From NCBI GenBank assembly GCA_027451805.1, contig DAIDIF010000216.1, forward strand, positions 1 through 41,582: 41,582 nucleotides of DNA. The letters are read 5' to 3'. The translations under genes and the position numbers were made by a program. The DNA comes from Acidobacteriota bacterium (lineage in GTDB: Bacteria > Acidobacteriota > Terriglobia > Terriglobales > SCQP01). Positions 23,232 through 31,773 of the stretch are shown here, piece after piece; positions within the stretch are counted from its first letter, which is position 1, and each line of letters opens with the position of its first letter. The notes below the pieces were generated by a model. It worked only from the letters and a program-made list of their open reading frames with translations, was not told the DNA's origin and did no database searches.

Positions 23232-24247
23232 TCATTCACGCCCTCTGGTTCGGCCTGCTGGGGGTGATGCTCGCCGTCTACGCCGTGCTCGACGGTTACG
23301 ACCTGGGCGCGGGGGCGGCGCATCTCTGGCTGGCGCGCAGCGACGCGGAGCGGCGCATCGTGCTCAACTCCATCGGGCCGGTGTGGAACGGCAACGAAGT
23401 CTGGCTGCTGGCGGCGGGCGGCATGATGGTGGTGTCGTTTCCGCGGCTCTATGCCGCCGCGTTCAGCGGCTTTTACCTGGCGCTGGTGCTGGTGCTGTGG
23501 CTGCTGATTCTGCGCGGTGTCTCGATCGAGTTCCGCAGCAAAATCGCGCACGAGCTGTGGCGCGCGCTGTGGGACGCTGGCTTCTGCATCGGCAGCCTGC
23601 TGCTCGCCCTGCTGCTCGGTGTCGCGCTCGGCAACGTCCTGCGCGGCCTGCCGATCGGACCGCAGGGCGTGTTTCAGGGCACCTTCGCGATTATGCTCAA
23701 CCCCTATGCGCTGCTCACCGGCGTGCTCAGCGTCGCGGTGCTTGCCTGGCACGGCATGAACTTCCTGCGGGGCAAGACCGAGGGCGTCTTGCATGAGCGC
23801 GCGCTGCGCTGGTCGTCCCGGCTGTGGTGGGCGGCGCTGCTCCTGGCGCTGGGCACGACCGCGGCAACGTTCACCTTGCGCGCCGGCATCGGGTTCAACT
23901 TCGCGCGGGCACCTTGGGCGCTGGCGCTGCCGGCGCTCAGCCTGTTCGGCTTCGCCTGGAGCCAGACCGGCAGCGGCGACGCCGGCGACCGGCGCGCCTT
24001 CGCCGGTTCAACCGTTGCCATCATCGGCCTGCTGGGCTCGGCTGCGGCGACGGTCTATCCCGCGCTGCTACCCTCGACGCTCAGTCCCGCGTACAGCCTG
24101 ACCATTGACAACGCCGCGTCTTCCCCGCACGCGATGATCACTGCCTTCATCGCCAACCTCGTGGGCATGGTGGTGGTTGCCGGCTACAGCCTCTACCTGC
24201 ACCGGCTGTTTCGCGGCAAGACCCGGCTGGGGCGACACGCGTACTGA
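23228..24247 (+). CDS. cydB: Cytochrome bd-type quinol oxidase subunit II
   Basis: A 339-aa protein with eight or nine membrane helices. The N-terminus, LWFGLLGVMLAVYAVLDGYD, followed by LGAGAAHL and GPVWNGNEVWLLAAGG, is the signature of CydB. The last helix ends with a basic tail. It is somewhat short (E. coli 379). The GTG start overlaps the cydA stop by four bases, so the two subunits are made together. No CydX-like small subunit or cydCD assembly genes are seen downstream; a hairpin begins directly at the stop. Confidence 0.95.
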   Translation: MIIHALWFGLLGVMLAVYAVLDGYDLGAGAAHLWLARSDAERRIVLNSIGPVWNGNEVWLLAAGGMMVVSFPRLYAAAFSGFYLALVLVLWLLILRGVSIEFRSKIAHELWRALWDAGFCIGSLLLALLLGVALGNVLRGLPIGPQGVFQGTFAIMLNPYALLTGVLSVAVLAWHGMNFLRGKTEGVLHERALRWSSRLWWAALLLALGTTAATFTLRAGIGFNFARAPWALALPALSLFGFAWSQTGSGDAGDRRAFAGSTVAIIGLLGSAAATVYPALLPSTLSPAYSLTIDNAASSPHAMITAFIANLVGMVVVAGYSLYLHRLFRGKTRLGRHAY

Positions 24248-24271
24248 GGCGGATGCTCGACGCCATCCGCC
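24248..24271. terminator. Hairpin between convergent cydB and Oar-type receptor genes
   Basis: GGCGGATG (24248-24255) and CATCCGCC (24264-24271) pair perfectly around eight bases, directly after the cydB stop. A second nested structure follows (CCGGC-AGT-GCCGG near 24287-24299, flanked by CGCCATC and GATGGCG). No T-run, so it is a terminator-like structure for convergent genes only by position. Confidence 0.4.
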
Positions 24272-24330
24272 ATCCGCGCGCTCCGGCAGTGCCGGGGTGC
24301 GCAGATGGCGGGATCGCGGACTTGGCGCCG

Positions 24331-27300
24331 CTAGAACGAAATCTCGGCGCCGAACTCGCCGCGGAACGCCTTGGGGATGGTGACGCCGTTGGGCGTGACG
24401 TAGCGGGTGGCCTGGCCGAAGGTGGATGAGCGGACGTTGCCGTTGAACGAGCCCCCGAAGTTCGCCCGGTTGGTGAGGTCGAAAGCCTGGAAGAACAGGT
24501 TGAGCGAGACTTTGTCGCTGATCGCCACGCGCTTGCCGAAGCGGCTGTCCAGTTCGAAGAACGACTGGCCACGCAGAGCGTTGATCGGGATCTCGTAGCA
24601 GGTGTTGTTGGCAAGGCAGGCGTTGATGGCCGAGATCGGCGAGGTCGCGTAGGCGGTGTAATCGGTCGGATTGCTGGTGGGCACGATGGCGTGCGGATTC
24701 AGGACGCCGGGGCCGTAGCCGAAGATATCGCGGCCCATGATGGCGTTGTAGGGCGGAGCGGAGGCCCACTGCATGATGGGTTCGATGTTGATGCCCCAGG
24801 GCGCGTTGAAGATGCCGCTGAAGACGATGCGGTGGCGCTGATCGGTGCCGGTGGGGCCGAAATTGACCGGATCCCACTGATTCAGGGTCACGGGACGATT
24901 GCCGAAGGAAGCCGCCGATCCGCCCCAGGCCAGGGCGCGGGCCAGGGTATAGCTGGTATTGATGCTGAAGTGCCGGTCCATGCGCCGCGTCCACTGAATG
25001 CTCAGGCTGTCGTAGCGCGAACGGCCGGTGGCTTCGGCGACGGTGATGGCGCCGAGCGGGGTGATGCCGGCGTTGGCAAAATCGGACGCCAGCACCCGGG
25101 CGCCGTTGACGATGGGGTTGATGTTGATGTACTGGCCCTCGTGCAGCCCCAGCTCGTGGACGTAGTCCACGTTGATGGCGTTCTTGGCATTCAAGGCCCA
25201 GGTGTAGCCCAGATTGAACTGCTCGGAAACGGGATTGCGGTAGTTCGGGTCAACCAACTGGCCGGTGCCGCCGGCGGGGATTTGGGTCGGGGCGGCGCCG
25301 GTCCAGACCGGGTTCGGATCCACACCCAAGCGCCATTGGGAGAGTGGGATGCTGGTGCCGGGGACGTCGCAATTGTTGCAGGCCGCGCCCACGCCGGTCA
25401 GGCTGGCGCTGAACACGGTGAGGAACAGCGAGGGATCGGCCTGCTGCAGCGCGAAGAGCGGGATGTTCTGGAACGTCTGCCCATAGTACATGCCGAAGCC
25501 GCCGCGCAGCAATTGCGTGTGATTTCCCGTGACGTCATAGGTGAAGCCGAGGACGGGGGCGATGTCGCCGTTGTCGGTGGTGGGCAGGTGGGAGGCGTAG
25601 GGATTGCCGATGGCCTTGAGCGCCAGGTAGGTGCGGTTCTTGGCCATGTCATTTTCGCCGTAGGTGTTGGTGTCCCGCTCGTAACGGACGCCCAGGTTCA
25701 AGGTCAGGCGGCGCGTGGCCTGCCAGTCGTCCTCGAAGTACAGGCCCAGCGACTTGGTGCCGCCGGTGGCGATGTAATAGGGGTCGCCGGCGGTGAGGGA
25801 CATGGCGGTGACGGCGCCGGGCGTGGCAAAGCCGTTCGGGTACTCGCCATTGGTGTTATTCACGATCACGCTGGGGTTGTCCTGAAAACTGAGCGACGGA
25901 ACCTCGTTGAATTTGAAAAAGCCGCCCAGGAAGGGATCCCAGATCAGATCTTCGCCGAACTTGATCGAGTGATTGCCATGCAGGATGGAAAAGTCGTCGC
26001 GGAACTCCCACTTCTTCTGGGTGGTGTTCTGCGGCACGTTGCCGTTGGTGCCGAAGCTGGCGCCGTCGGGGAAGCTGACGGCGTAGGGCGTGACCTGGTT
26101 GGTGTCAATGACATTGTTCCAGTACTGGTAGCCGGCGGTGAAGGCGTTGACGATGGTGGGGCTGATGATGGAGTTCCAGGTCAGGCCGCCCAGAATCAGG
26201 GCGTTCTTGGTGAAATTGTTCTCGGTAGCGTCGACGGTGTTGCCGTCCTGGTCGTTGAGACCGTAGTTGTTCTGCCAGTTGAAGTTGAAGGTCAGCGTGT
26301 TGGCGGAGTTGATGGTGTGGTCGAGGCGGACCGCATAGCGGTTGTCGTGATAGGGGGTGGGCATGACCTGAACCGGCTGCGCGCCGATGGGCTTGGCCAG
26401 GGTGAGTGCGCTAAAGGCGCTGGGGGTGATGGGGATGGAGGTCTTCTCGTTGTCGTGATAGAAGGCGAAGAAGAAAAAGTCCTTGTCTTTGCGGATTGGT
26501 CCGCCGATATCGGCGCCTTCCTGCTGGCGATCAAACTGCGGCGTGCTCTGGCCGCCCAGCTTGGAGAAGTAATCGTTGGCGTTGAGCGCGGTGTTGGTGA
26601 AGTAGAATTGGGCGCCGCCGTGGAACTGGTTGGTGCCCTGCTTTTCCACGATGTTGAGCGCGGCGCCTTCACTGCGGCCGTTGGCGGCGGAAAAGCGCGA
26701 GGGCGAGATCTGGAACTCCTGGATGGCGTTCAGCGGGAGCTGCATCACCGGGCCGCCGACGCTGTTGTCCTTGTCTTCGACGCCGTTCACGGTGGCGTTC
26801 ACGTTGCGCCCGGTGCTGCCGTCCACCGAGAAGGTGGCGACGCGCGACTTGGTGGGGTCGTACGGATTGACGGGCGTGACGCCCGGCGCCAGCACCGCCA
26901 AACTGCCCAGATCATTGCCGTTCAAGGGCAAGTTCTGCACCTGGGCGGTGCTGATGTTGTGGGACACGCCGGTTTCGGCGCTGTTGACCAGCGGCGCCGC
27001 CGACGATACTTCGACCGTCTGTGTCTGGCTGCCGGGCTGCATGCTGAAGTTGACCGTGATCGTCTGCCCCACCTGGACTTGGGTGGGCAGGGAGTTCGCC
27101 TTGGCGAACCCGCTCTTGTCGGCGCTGACGATGTAGGTGCCGGGCTGGACCAGCGCAAACGCGAAGCGGCCAGACTGATTGCTGGGCGCGGTACGCGCCA
27201 CTCCGGTCTGGACGTTGGTGAGGGTGATGTTGGCGCCCACCACCAGCGCGCCGGTCTTGTCGGTTACGCGGCCGGAGATGGCGCCGCTGGCGGTCGCATT

Positions 27301-27390
27301 CTGCGCCCGCAAGGGAACCGCGATGAGTCCGGCAGCGAGGCAGATGAACCCGATGCCGCGCCTCAACTGAGAACAATGCCTGGCCAACAT
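24331..27390 (-). CDS. Oar-type TonB-dependent receptor, 1019 aa
   Basis: A large outer-membrane protein with signal peptide (about 1-29), carboxypeptidase-regulatory domain (about 34-120: AISGRVTDKTGALVVGANI, GVARTAPSNQSGRFAF), plug (about 130-270: NLPLNGNDLGSLAVLAPGV, then NATVNGVEDKDNSVGGP and LNAIQEFQISPSRFSAANG), and a long barrel ending EFGAEISF with the terminal Phe. This is the standard plan of the Oar/CarboxypepD receptors that are greatly expanded in Acidobacteriota; they import complex carbohydrates, peptides or similar polymers, but this one's ligand cannot be read. ATG 27390 has GGGAGG five bases upstream and a consensus TATAAT promoter with a palindrome at the start site. It is 158 residues longer than the other receptor. 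The opposite strand stays open for most of its length, a frame shadow. Confidence 0.92.
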   Translation of the reverse strand: MLARHCSQLRRGIGFICLAAGLIAVPLRAQNATASGAISGRVTDKTGALVVGANITLTNVQTGVARTAPSNQSGRFAFALVQPGTYIVSADKSGFAKANSLPTQVQVGQTITVNFSMQPGSQTQTVEVSSAAPLVNSAETGVSHNISTAQVQNLPLNGNDLGSLAVLAPGVTPVNPYDPTKSRVATFSVDGSTGRNVNATVNGVEDKDNSVGGPVMQLPLNAIQEFQISPSRFSAANGRSEGAALNIVEKQGTNQFHGGAQFYFTNTALNANDYFSKLGGQSTPQFDRQQEGADIGGPIRKDKDFFFFAFYHDNEKTSIPITPSAFSALTLAKPIGAQPVQVMPTPYHDNRYAVRLDHTINSANTLTFNFNWQNNYGLNDQDGNTVDATENNFTKNALILGGLTWNSIISPTIVNAFTAGYQYWNNVIDTNQVTPYAVSFPDGASFGTNGNVPQNTTQKKWEFRDDFSILHGNHSIKFGEDLIWDPFLGGFFKFNEVPSLSFQDNPSVIVNNTNGEYPNGFATPGAVTAMSLTAGDPYYIATGGTKSLGLYFEDDWQATRRLTLNLGVRYERDTNTYGENDMAKNRTYLALKAIGNPYASHLPTTDNGDIAPVLGFTYDVTGNHTQLLRGGFGMYYGQTFQNIPLFALQQADPSLFLTVFSASLTGVGAACNNCDVPGTSIPLSQWRLGVDPNPVWTGAAPTQIPAGGTGQLVDPNYRNPVSEQFNLGYTWALNAKNAINVDYVHELGLHEGQYININPIVNGARVLASDFANAGITPLGAITVAEATGRSRYDSLSIQWTRRMDRHFSINTSYTLARALAWGGSAASFGNRPVTLNQWDPVNFGPTGTDQRHRIVFSGIFNAPWGINIEPIMQWASAPPYNAIMGRDIFGYGPGVLNPHAIVPTSNPTDYTAYATSPISAINACLANNTCYEIPINALRGQSFFELDSRFGKRVAISDKVSLNLFFQAFDLTNRANFGGSFNGNVRSSTFGQATRYVTPNGVTIPKAFRGEFGAEISF

Positions 27391-27411
27391 GAGAACCTCC
27401 CGCTACCGCAG

Positions 27412-27421
27412 GTTTGCAAAC
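27412..27421. promoter_or_regulatory. Palindromic operator-like site GTTTGCAAAC at the receptor start site
   Basis: A perfect 10-bp palindrome lies between the TATAAT box and the receptor ATG, where transcription should begin. The position suits a repressor, and the TTTGCAAA core resembles LacI-family type operators, which is an analogy only. Confidence 0.45.
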
Positions 27422-27427
27422 AGCGGC

Positions 27428-27433
27428 ATTATA
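27428..27433 (-). promoter_or_regulatory. Consensus -10 box TATAAT of the Oar-type receptor gene
   Basis: TATAAT on the minus strand, 38 bases before ATG 27390, with a GGGAGG ribosome site between. No good -35 is found at 16-18 bases (only TTTAGT at 20), so an activator or an extended spacing may be used. Confidence 0.6.
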
Positions 27434-27707
27434 GGCACGGGCTAGGCGCCGCGACTAAACTTTTTTATCCCTATCATTACGGGATGAACCTGTTCCCGGG
27501 AGCAGCGATGCGGCCGACCGCCGGCAGTCGGCGTTCGCTCTTCGCGAGACATGTCGTTGCTTGTTAAGGAGTTGCGCCGACCCTGTCCCTTCCCGGCTGA
27601 GGCGCGCGGGCGCCGCCACCGGGCCGAGCGGGAGGCTCAGCGGCTGGGGAATGTCAGTATCGACGAGAGGGCTGAGGGCGGCGGCTTGCCTCTTTTTGTC
27701 TGGCCTG

Positions 27708-27757
27708 CGCCCGCGGGGCGCTCGGCTGGGCAACCGAGGCGCGGGACGCTGCGGGCG
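27708..27757. terminator. Two-part hairpin in the 27434-27779 gap, possible frr terminator
   Basis: Outer arms CGCCCGC (27708-27714) and GCGGGCG (27751-27757) and inner arms CTCGG (27721-27725) and CCGAG (27734-27738), extended by GCGC pairs, pair well. It lies 23 bases past the frr stop. There is no T-run in the frr direction, so it is only terminator-like. I see no gene in the rest of this gap of about 350 bases; short frames there have no ribosome site or recognisable product. Confidence 0.35.
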
Positions 27758-27779
27758 TCTCGCGTGGCCGCATTGTGCG

Positions 27780-28364
27780 CTAGATGGTGGTGATCTCTTT
27801 TTCCTTGGCGGCGGAGATCTCTTCGATCTTGGCGAGTTCGGCGTCGGTGAGCTTCTGGATTTCCTCGTGCGCGCGGCGCTCCTCGTCCTCGCTGATCTCC
27901 TTCGCCGCCTTGAGCTTCTTCACCGCGTCGTTGCCGTCGCGGCGGATGTTGCGCATTCCGGTGCGGTGCTCCTCGAGCACGCGGTGCAGCACCTTGACCA
28001 GGTCCTGGCGGCGTTCCGCGGTGAGCGGCGGCACCGGGATGCGGATGAGCTTGCCGTCGTTGCCGGGATTGAGGCCCAAGTCGGCGGCGCGGATCGCCTT
28101 CTCGATGGCCGGCAGCGCGCCTTGGTCGAAGGGCTGGACGGTAATGAGCTGGGGGTCGGGCGCATGCACCGTGGCCAACTGATTGAGCGGCATCTCGGTG
28201 CCGTAGTACTCGGCGCGCACGGCGTCGAGCAAGTGGACGGAAGCGCGGCCGGTGCGGATGGCGGCGACGGCGGCGCGGAAGTCGCCGGCGGTTTTCTCCA
28301 TGCGGGAGGTGAGCTGCTGCAACACCGGCCGAAGCGCCGGAACGGAGGCGGAGGATGGGTTCAT
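27780..28364 (-). CDS. frr: Ribosome recycling factor
   Basis: A 194-aa protein (typical about 185) that splits post-termination ribosomes with EF-G. Visible blocks: AAVAAIRTGRASVHLLDAV, YYGTEMPLNQLATV, ITVQPFDQGALPAIEKAI, DLGLNPGNDGKLIRIPVPPL, and KVLHRVLEEHRTGMRNIRRD, then a long coiled-coil. ATG 28364 overlaps the pyrH stop as ATGA and has GGAG about eight bases upstream. An N-terminal extension of a few residues is present relative to E. coli. It is the last gene of the translation cluster. Confidence 0.97.
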   Translation of the reverse strand: MNPSSASVPALRPVLQQLTSRMEKTAGDFRAAVAAIRTGRASVHLLDAVRAEYYGTEMPLNQLATVHAPDPQLITVQPFDQGALPAIEKAIRAADLGLNPGNDGKLIRIPVPPLTAERRQDLVKVLHRVLEEHRTGMRNIRRDGNDAVKKLKAAKEISEDEERRAHEEIQKLTDAELAKIEEISAAKEKEITTI

Positions 28365-29092
28365 GAGGCGGCTCCGAACTGCGGTGGCGGCCCGATGCAC
28401 GAGCCAACCGGCTCGCCCTGGGCGGCGCGGACGATGTTGCCGGGAGTGAGCAGGCTGAACACCACCACCGGCATGGCGTTGTCCTGGCAGAGCGCGACCG
28501 CGGCCATATCCATGACCCGCAGGTTGCGCTGGATGAACTCCTGATAGGTGATTGCCGGGAAGCGCTTGGCCCCGGGCACGGCCCGCGGGTCGGCGTCGTA
28601 GACGCCGTCCACTTTGGTGCCCTTGAGGATGGCGTCGGCGTGAATCTCCATGGCGCGCAGCGCCGCGGCGGTGTCGGTGGAGAAATAGGGGCTGCCGGTG
28701 CCGGCCACGAAAATCACGCAGCGGCCTTTTTCCAGATGCCGGATCGCCCGCCGCCGGATGAAGCGTTCCGCCACCTGATCCATGGAGAGGGCACTCATGA
28801 CGCGCGTGTCCAGGCCGTGGCTCTCCAGCGCATCCTGCATGGCGATGCCGTTGATCACCGTCGCCAGCATGCCCATCTGGTCAGCGGCGACGCGGTCCAT
28901 GCGCTCGGCCTGCAACTTGACGCCGCGGAAGAAGTTGCCGCCGCCGAGCACCAGCGCCACCTGCACGCCGGCGCGCGCGACCGCGACGACTTCGCCGGCG
29001 ATGACCGCCAACCGGGCCGGGTCTATGCCCAACGGCTGTTCGCCCGCCAGCGCCTCGCCGGACAGTTTCAACACGATGCGCCGATACGTCAC
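28361..29092 (-). CDS. pyrH: Uridylate kinase (UMP kinase)
   Basis: A 243-aa amino-acid-kinase-fold enzyme phosphorylating UMP to UDP. Landmarks: VLKLSGEALAGE at 7-18, LVLGGGNFFRG at about 47-57, ADQMGMLATVINGIAMQDAL, VIFVAGTGSPYFSTDTAAA, and DAILKGTKVDGVYDADP. It starts with GTG 29092, preceded by GGGGGA. It follows tsf (34-base gap) and overlaps frr. The tsf-pyrH-frr order is standard in bacteria. Confidence 0.97.
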   Translation of the reverse strand: MTYRRIVLKLSGEALAGEQPLGIDPARLAVIAGEVVAVARAGVQVALVLGGGNFFRGVKLQAERMDRVAADQMGMLATVINGIAMQDALESHGLDTRVMSALSMDQVAERFIRRRAIRHLEKGRCVIFVAGTGSPYFSTDTAAALRAMEIHADAILKGTKVDGVYDADPRAVPGAKRFPAITYQEFIQRNLRVMDMAAVALCQDNAMPVVVFSLLTPGNIVRAAQGEPVGSCIGPPPQFGAAS

Positions 29093-29126
29093 GTTCCCCC
29101 TTCGCCGCGCGTGCGCCCGCGCGGGA

Positions 29127-29732
29127 CTACTCGTCGGCGCCGACTTTGAACCGGCAGTAGCGCCGTACTTGGATATTCTCGCCGAATTTGGCCACTTTGC
29201 CCGCGACGAGTTGGGCGATGGTGACTTTGTCGTCCTTGATGAAGTGCTGATCCAGCAGGCAGTGCTCCTCGAAGAACTTCCCCAGCCGGCCCTCGACGAT
29301 CTGGTCCATCACCGCGGGCGGCTTGCCCGGGGAGGACGCCGCCGCCTGCTCGCGCAGGCGGGCGCGCTCGGCGGCGAGCACCTCCGCCGGAATCTGCTCG
29401 CGGGAGACGTAGCGGGGCCCGGAGGCGGCGATGTGCATCGCCAGATCGTGGACCAGATGCTGAAACTCCTCGGTGCGGGCCACAAAATCACTCTCGCAGG
29501 CCACTTCCACCAGCACGCCGAGCTTGCCGCCGGCATGGATGTAGCTGCCCACAGAGCCTTCGGCGGCGACCCGGGCGGCTTTCTTGGCGGCAGCCGCCAC
29601 CCCCTGGCGGGCGAGCACCACCTCGGCCTGTGCCAAGTCGCCCTGGGCTTCGGTCAGCGCCCGCTTGCACTCCATCATCGGAGCGCCGGTGCGCTCGCGC
29701 AGCAATTTCACATTGGCAGCGGAGATCTCCAT
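29127..29732 (-). CDS. tsf: Elongation factor Ts, short form
   Basis: A 201-aa guanine exchange factor for EF-Tu. The N-terminal UBA-like helix block (VKLLRERTGAPMMECKRALT) and the exchange motif CESDFVARTEEFQHLVHDLA (near 79-98) are present. At 201 residues it is much shorter than the E. coli protein (283) and resembles the Thermus form, with one core subdomain reduced. ATG 29732 has GAGAGG upstream. It lies 74 bases after rpsB and 34 before pyrH. Confidence 0.96.
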   Translation of the reverse strand: MEISAANVKLLRERTGAPMMECKRALTEAQGDLAQAEVVLARQGVAAAAKKAARVAAEGSVGSYIHAGGKLGVLVEVACESDFVARTEEFQHLVHDLAMHIAASGPRYVSREQIPAEVLAAERARLREQAAASSPGKPPAVMDQIVEGRLGKFFEEHCLLDQHFIKDDKVTIAQLVAGKVAKFGENIQVRRYCRFKVGADE

Positions 29733-29806
29733 AACAGCCTCTCGTCCTTCCGGGTTATGCGGCACGTGGGCCGCCGGGCTCCCGCGCGCGGAGTCCGATG
29801 ATGCCG

Positions 29807-30694
<888 letters not shown>

Positions 30695-30715
30695 GCAACC
30701 TCCTCCGAAGTTTGC

Positions 30716-30741
30716 AACGGCGCGGCCTAGGCGGCGCCGTT
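30716..30741. other. Hairpin between rpsI and rpsB
   Basis: AACGGCGC (30716-30723) and GCGCCGTT (30734-30741) pair perfectly around a 10-base loop in the 60-base gap. On the transcript it lies between the rpsI stop and the rpsB ribosome site. It may adjust rpsB-tsf expression; the T-run is on the other strand's side, so it is not a normal terminator. Confidence 0.4.
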
Positions 30742-30754
30742 TTCTCTCCCGGCG

Positions 30755-31150
30755 TTACCGCTTGGAGAATTGGAAGCGCTTGCGCGCCCCCTTCTGTCCA
30801 TACTTCTTGCGTTCCTTCATGCGCGAGTCGCGGGTCAGCAGCCCGGCGGCGCGCAGCTTGGCGCGCAGCTCGGGGTTCAACTGCAGCAGTGCGCGGGCGA
30901 TGCCCAGCGCCACCGCGCCGCTCTGGCTGGCCACGCCGCCACCGTGGACATTGGCGAACACGTCGTAGTCGGCGGCCAGTTCCGCCGTCACCAGCGGCCG
31001 GTTGGCGAGCAGCTCGCGGGTGGGGGTGCCGAAGTAGCTGCGGAAGGGCTTGCCGTTGATCTTGCGTTCGCCGCTGCCGGGGCGCACGATGACGCGCGCC
31101 ACGGAGCTCTTGCGGCGTCCGGTGGCTTGATACTGCACAATGTCAGGCAT
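30755..31150 (-). CDS. rpsI: 30S ribosomal protein S9
   Basis: A 131-aa protein of usual size. It has YQATGRRKSSVARVIVRPGS near the start, NVHGGGVASQSGAVALGIAR in the middle and the strongly basic end KYGQKGARKRFQFSKR, whose last residues reach the P-site tRNA. ATG 31150 is 17 bases after the rplM stop. The rplM-rpsI pair is universal. Confidence 0.97.
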   Translation of the reverse strand: MPDIVQYQATGRRKSSVARVIVRPGSGERKINGKPFRSYFGTPTRELLANRPLVTAELAADYDVFANVHGGGVASQSGAVALGIARALLQLNPELRAKLRAAGLLTRDSRMKERKKYGQKGARKRFQFSKR

Positions 31151-31167
31151 GGGGCTGGTCTCGACTC

Positions 31168-31626
31168 CTAGTGAGCGGCCTTGGCGGCGCGCGCCTTGGC
31201 CAGGCTGAGCGGCTGCGGCTCCTGCGCGGCGTGCGGATGTTCGGCGCCGCGGTAAACCTTGAGCTTGGCGCCCAGCTGCTTGCCCAGGCGCGATTTGGGC
31301 AGCATGCCCTCGACCGCGTCCCGCACCACGCGCTCCGGATCCTTGGCCATGCGCTCGCGCAGCGAGCGCGTCTTGAGCCCGCCCGGGGTGCCGGTGAAAT
31401 GGTGATAGAGCTTGCCGTCGAGCTTCTGGCCGGTGCACCGCACCTTGGCGGCGTTGATGACCACCACGTGCTCGCCGGTGCTCATGAACGGCGTGAACTG
31501 CGGATTGGCCTTGCCGCGCAACACGCCTGCGATGCGTGCCGCCAGGCGGCCCAGCACCTGGCCGTCCGCATCCACCAGGTACCAGCGCGGTTCGATGGTC
31601 TTGCTGCTCGGAAAAAACGTGCTCAT
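31168..31626 (-). CDS. rplM: 50S ribosomal protein L13
   Basis: A 152-aa protein. Landmarks: RWYLVDADGQVLGRLAARIA at 18-37 (from the ATG minus a few residues), DHVVVINAAKV-like GEHVVVINAAKVRCTG, KLYHHFTGTPGGLKT, and VEGMLPKSRLGKQL followed by LKVYRGAEHPHAAQEPQPL. ATG 31626 with GGGA upstream is preferred to a TTG four codons earlier. A promoter and leader of about 110 bases precede it. Confidence 0.97.
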   Translation of the reverse strand: MSTFFPSSKTIEPRWYLVDADGQVLGRLAARIAGVLRGKANPQFTPFMSTGEHVVVINAAKVRCTGQKLDGKLYHHFTGTPGGLKTRSLRERMAKDPERVVRDAVEGMLPKSRLGKQLGAKLKVYRGAEHPHAAQEPQPLSLAKARAAKAAH

Positions 31627-31685
31627 AAACGTTCCCAACGATCACCCGCCCGCGCACCTCCGCTCGCACGCCACCGGCGCACGGC

Positions 31686-31720
31686 AAAAACTCCCTCGCA
31701 CACCACCACCGTCTAGGGAG
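31686..31720 (-). terminator. Attenuator-like hairpin in the rplM leader
   Basis: On the minus strand CTCCCT (31720-31715) pairs with AGGGAG (31696-31691), directly followed by TTTTT (31690-31686), about 60 bases before the rplM ATG. It has the shape of a weak intrinsic terminator inside the leader. The stem is only 6 bp with an 18-base loop, so the call is tentative. Confidence 0.4.
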
Positions 31721-31744
31721 GAACCGCAGGCAGGACCGTCTCAA

Positions 31745-31773
31745 ATGCTAGTAGAAAGCCGGTGCGATGTCAA
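31745..31773 (-). promoter_or_regulatory. Sigma-70-type promoter of the rplM-rpsI-rpsB-tsf-pyrH-frr cluster
   Basis: TTGACA (31773-31768), a 17-base spacer and TAGCAT (31750-31745) on the minus strand. The -35 lies over the stop codon of the upstream methyltransferase gene. The predicted start near 31738 gives a leader of about 110 bases. Confidence 0.65.

Noticed and set aside
24691-27567. Open frame of 958 codons antisense to the Oar-type receptor gene
   Set aside because: Its composition (runs of Gly, Val, Asp, Ala, Arg) is a frame shadow of a GC-rich gene; no domain, signal peptide or ribosome site. The receptor on the other strand has clear homology features.
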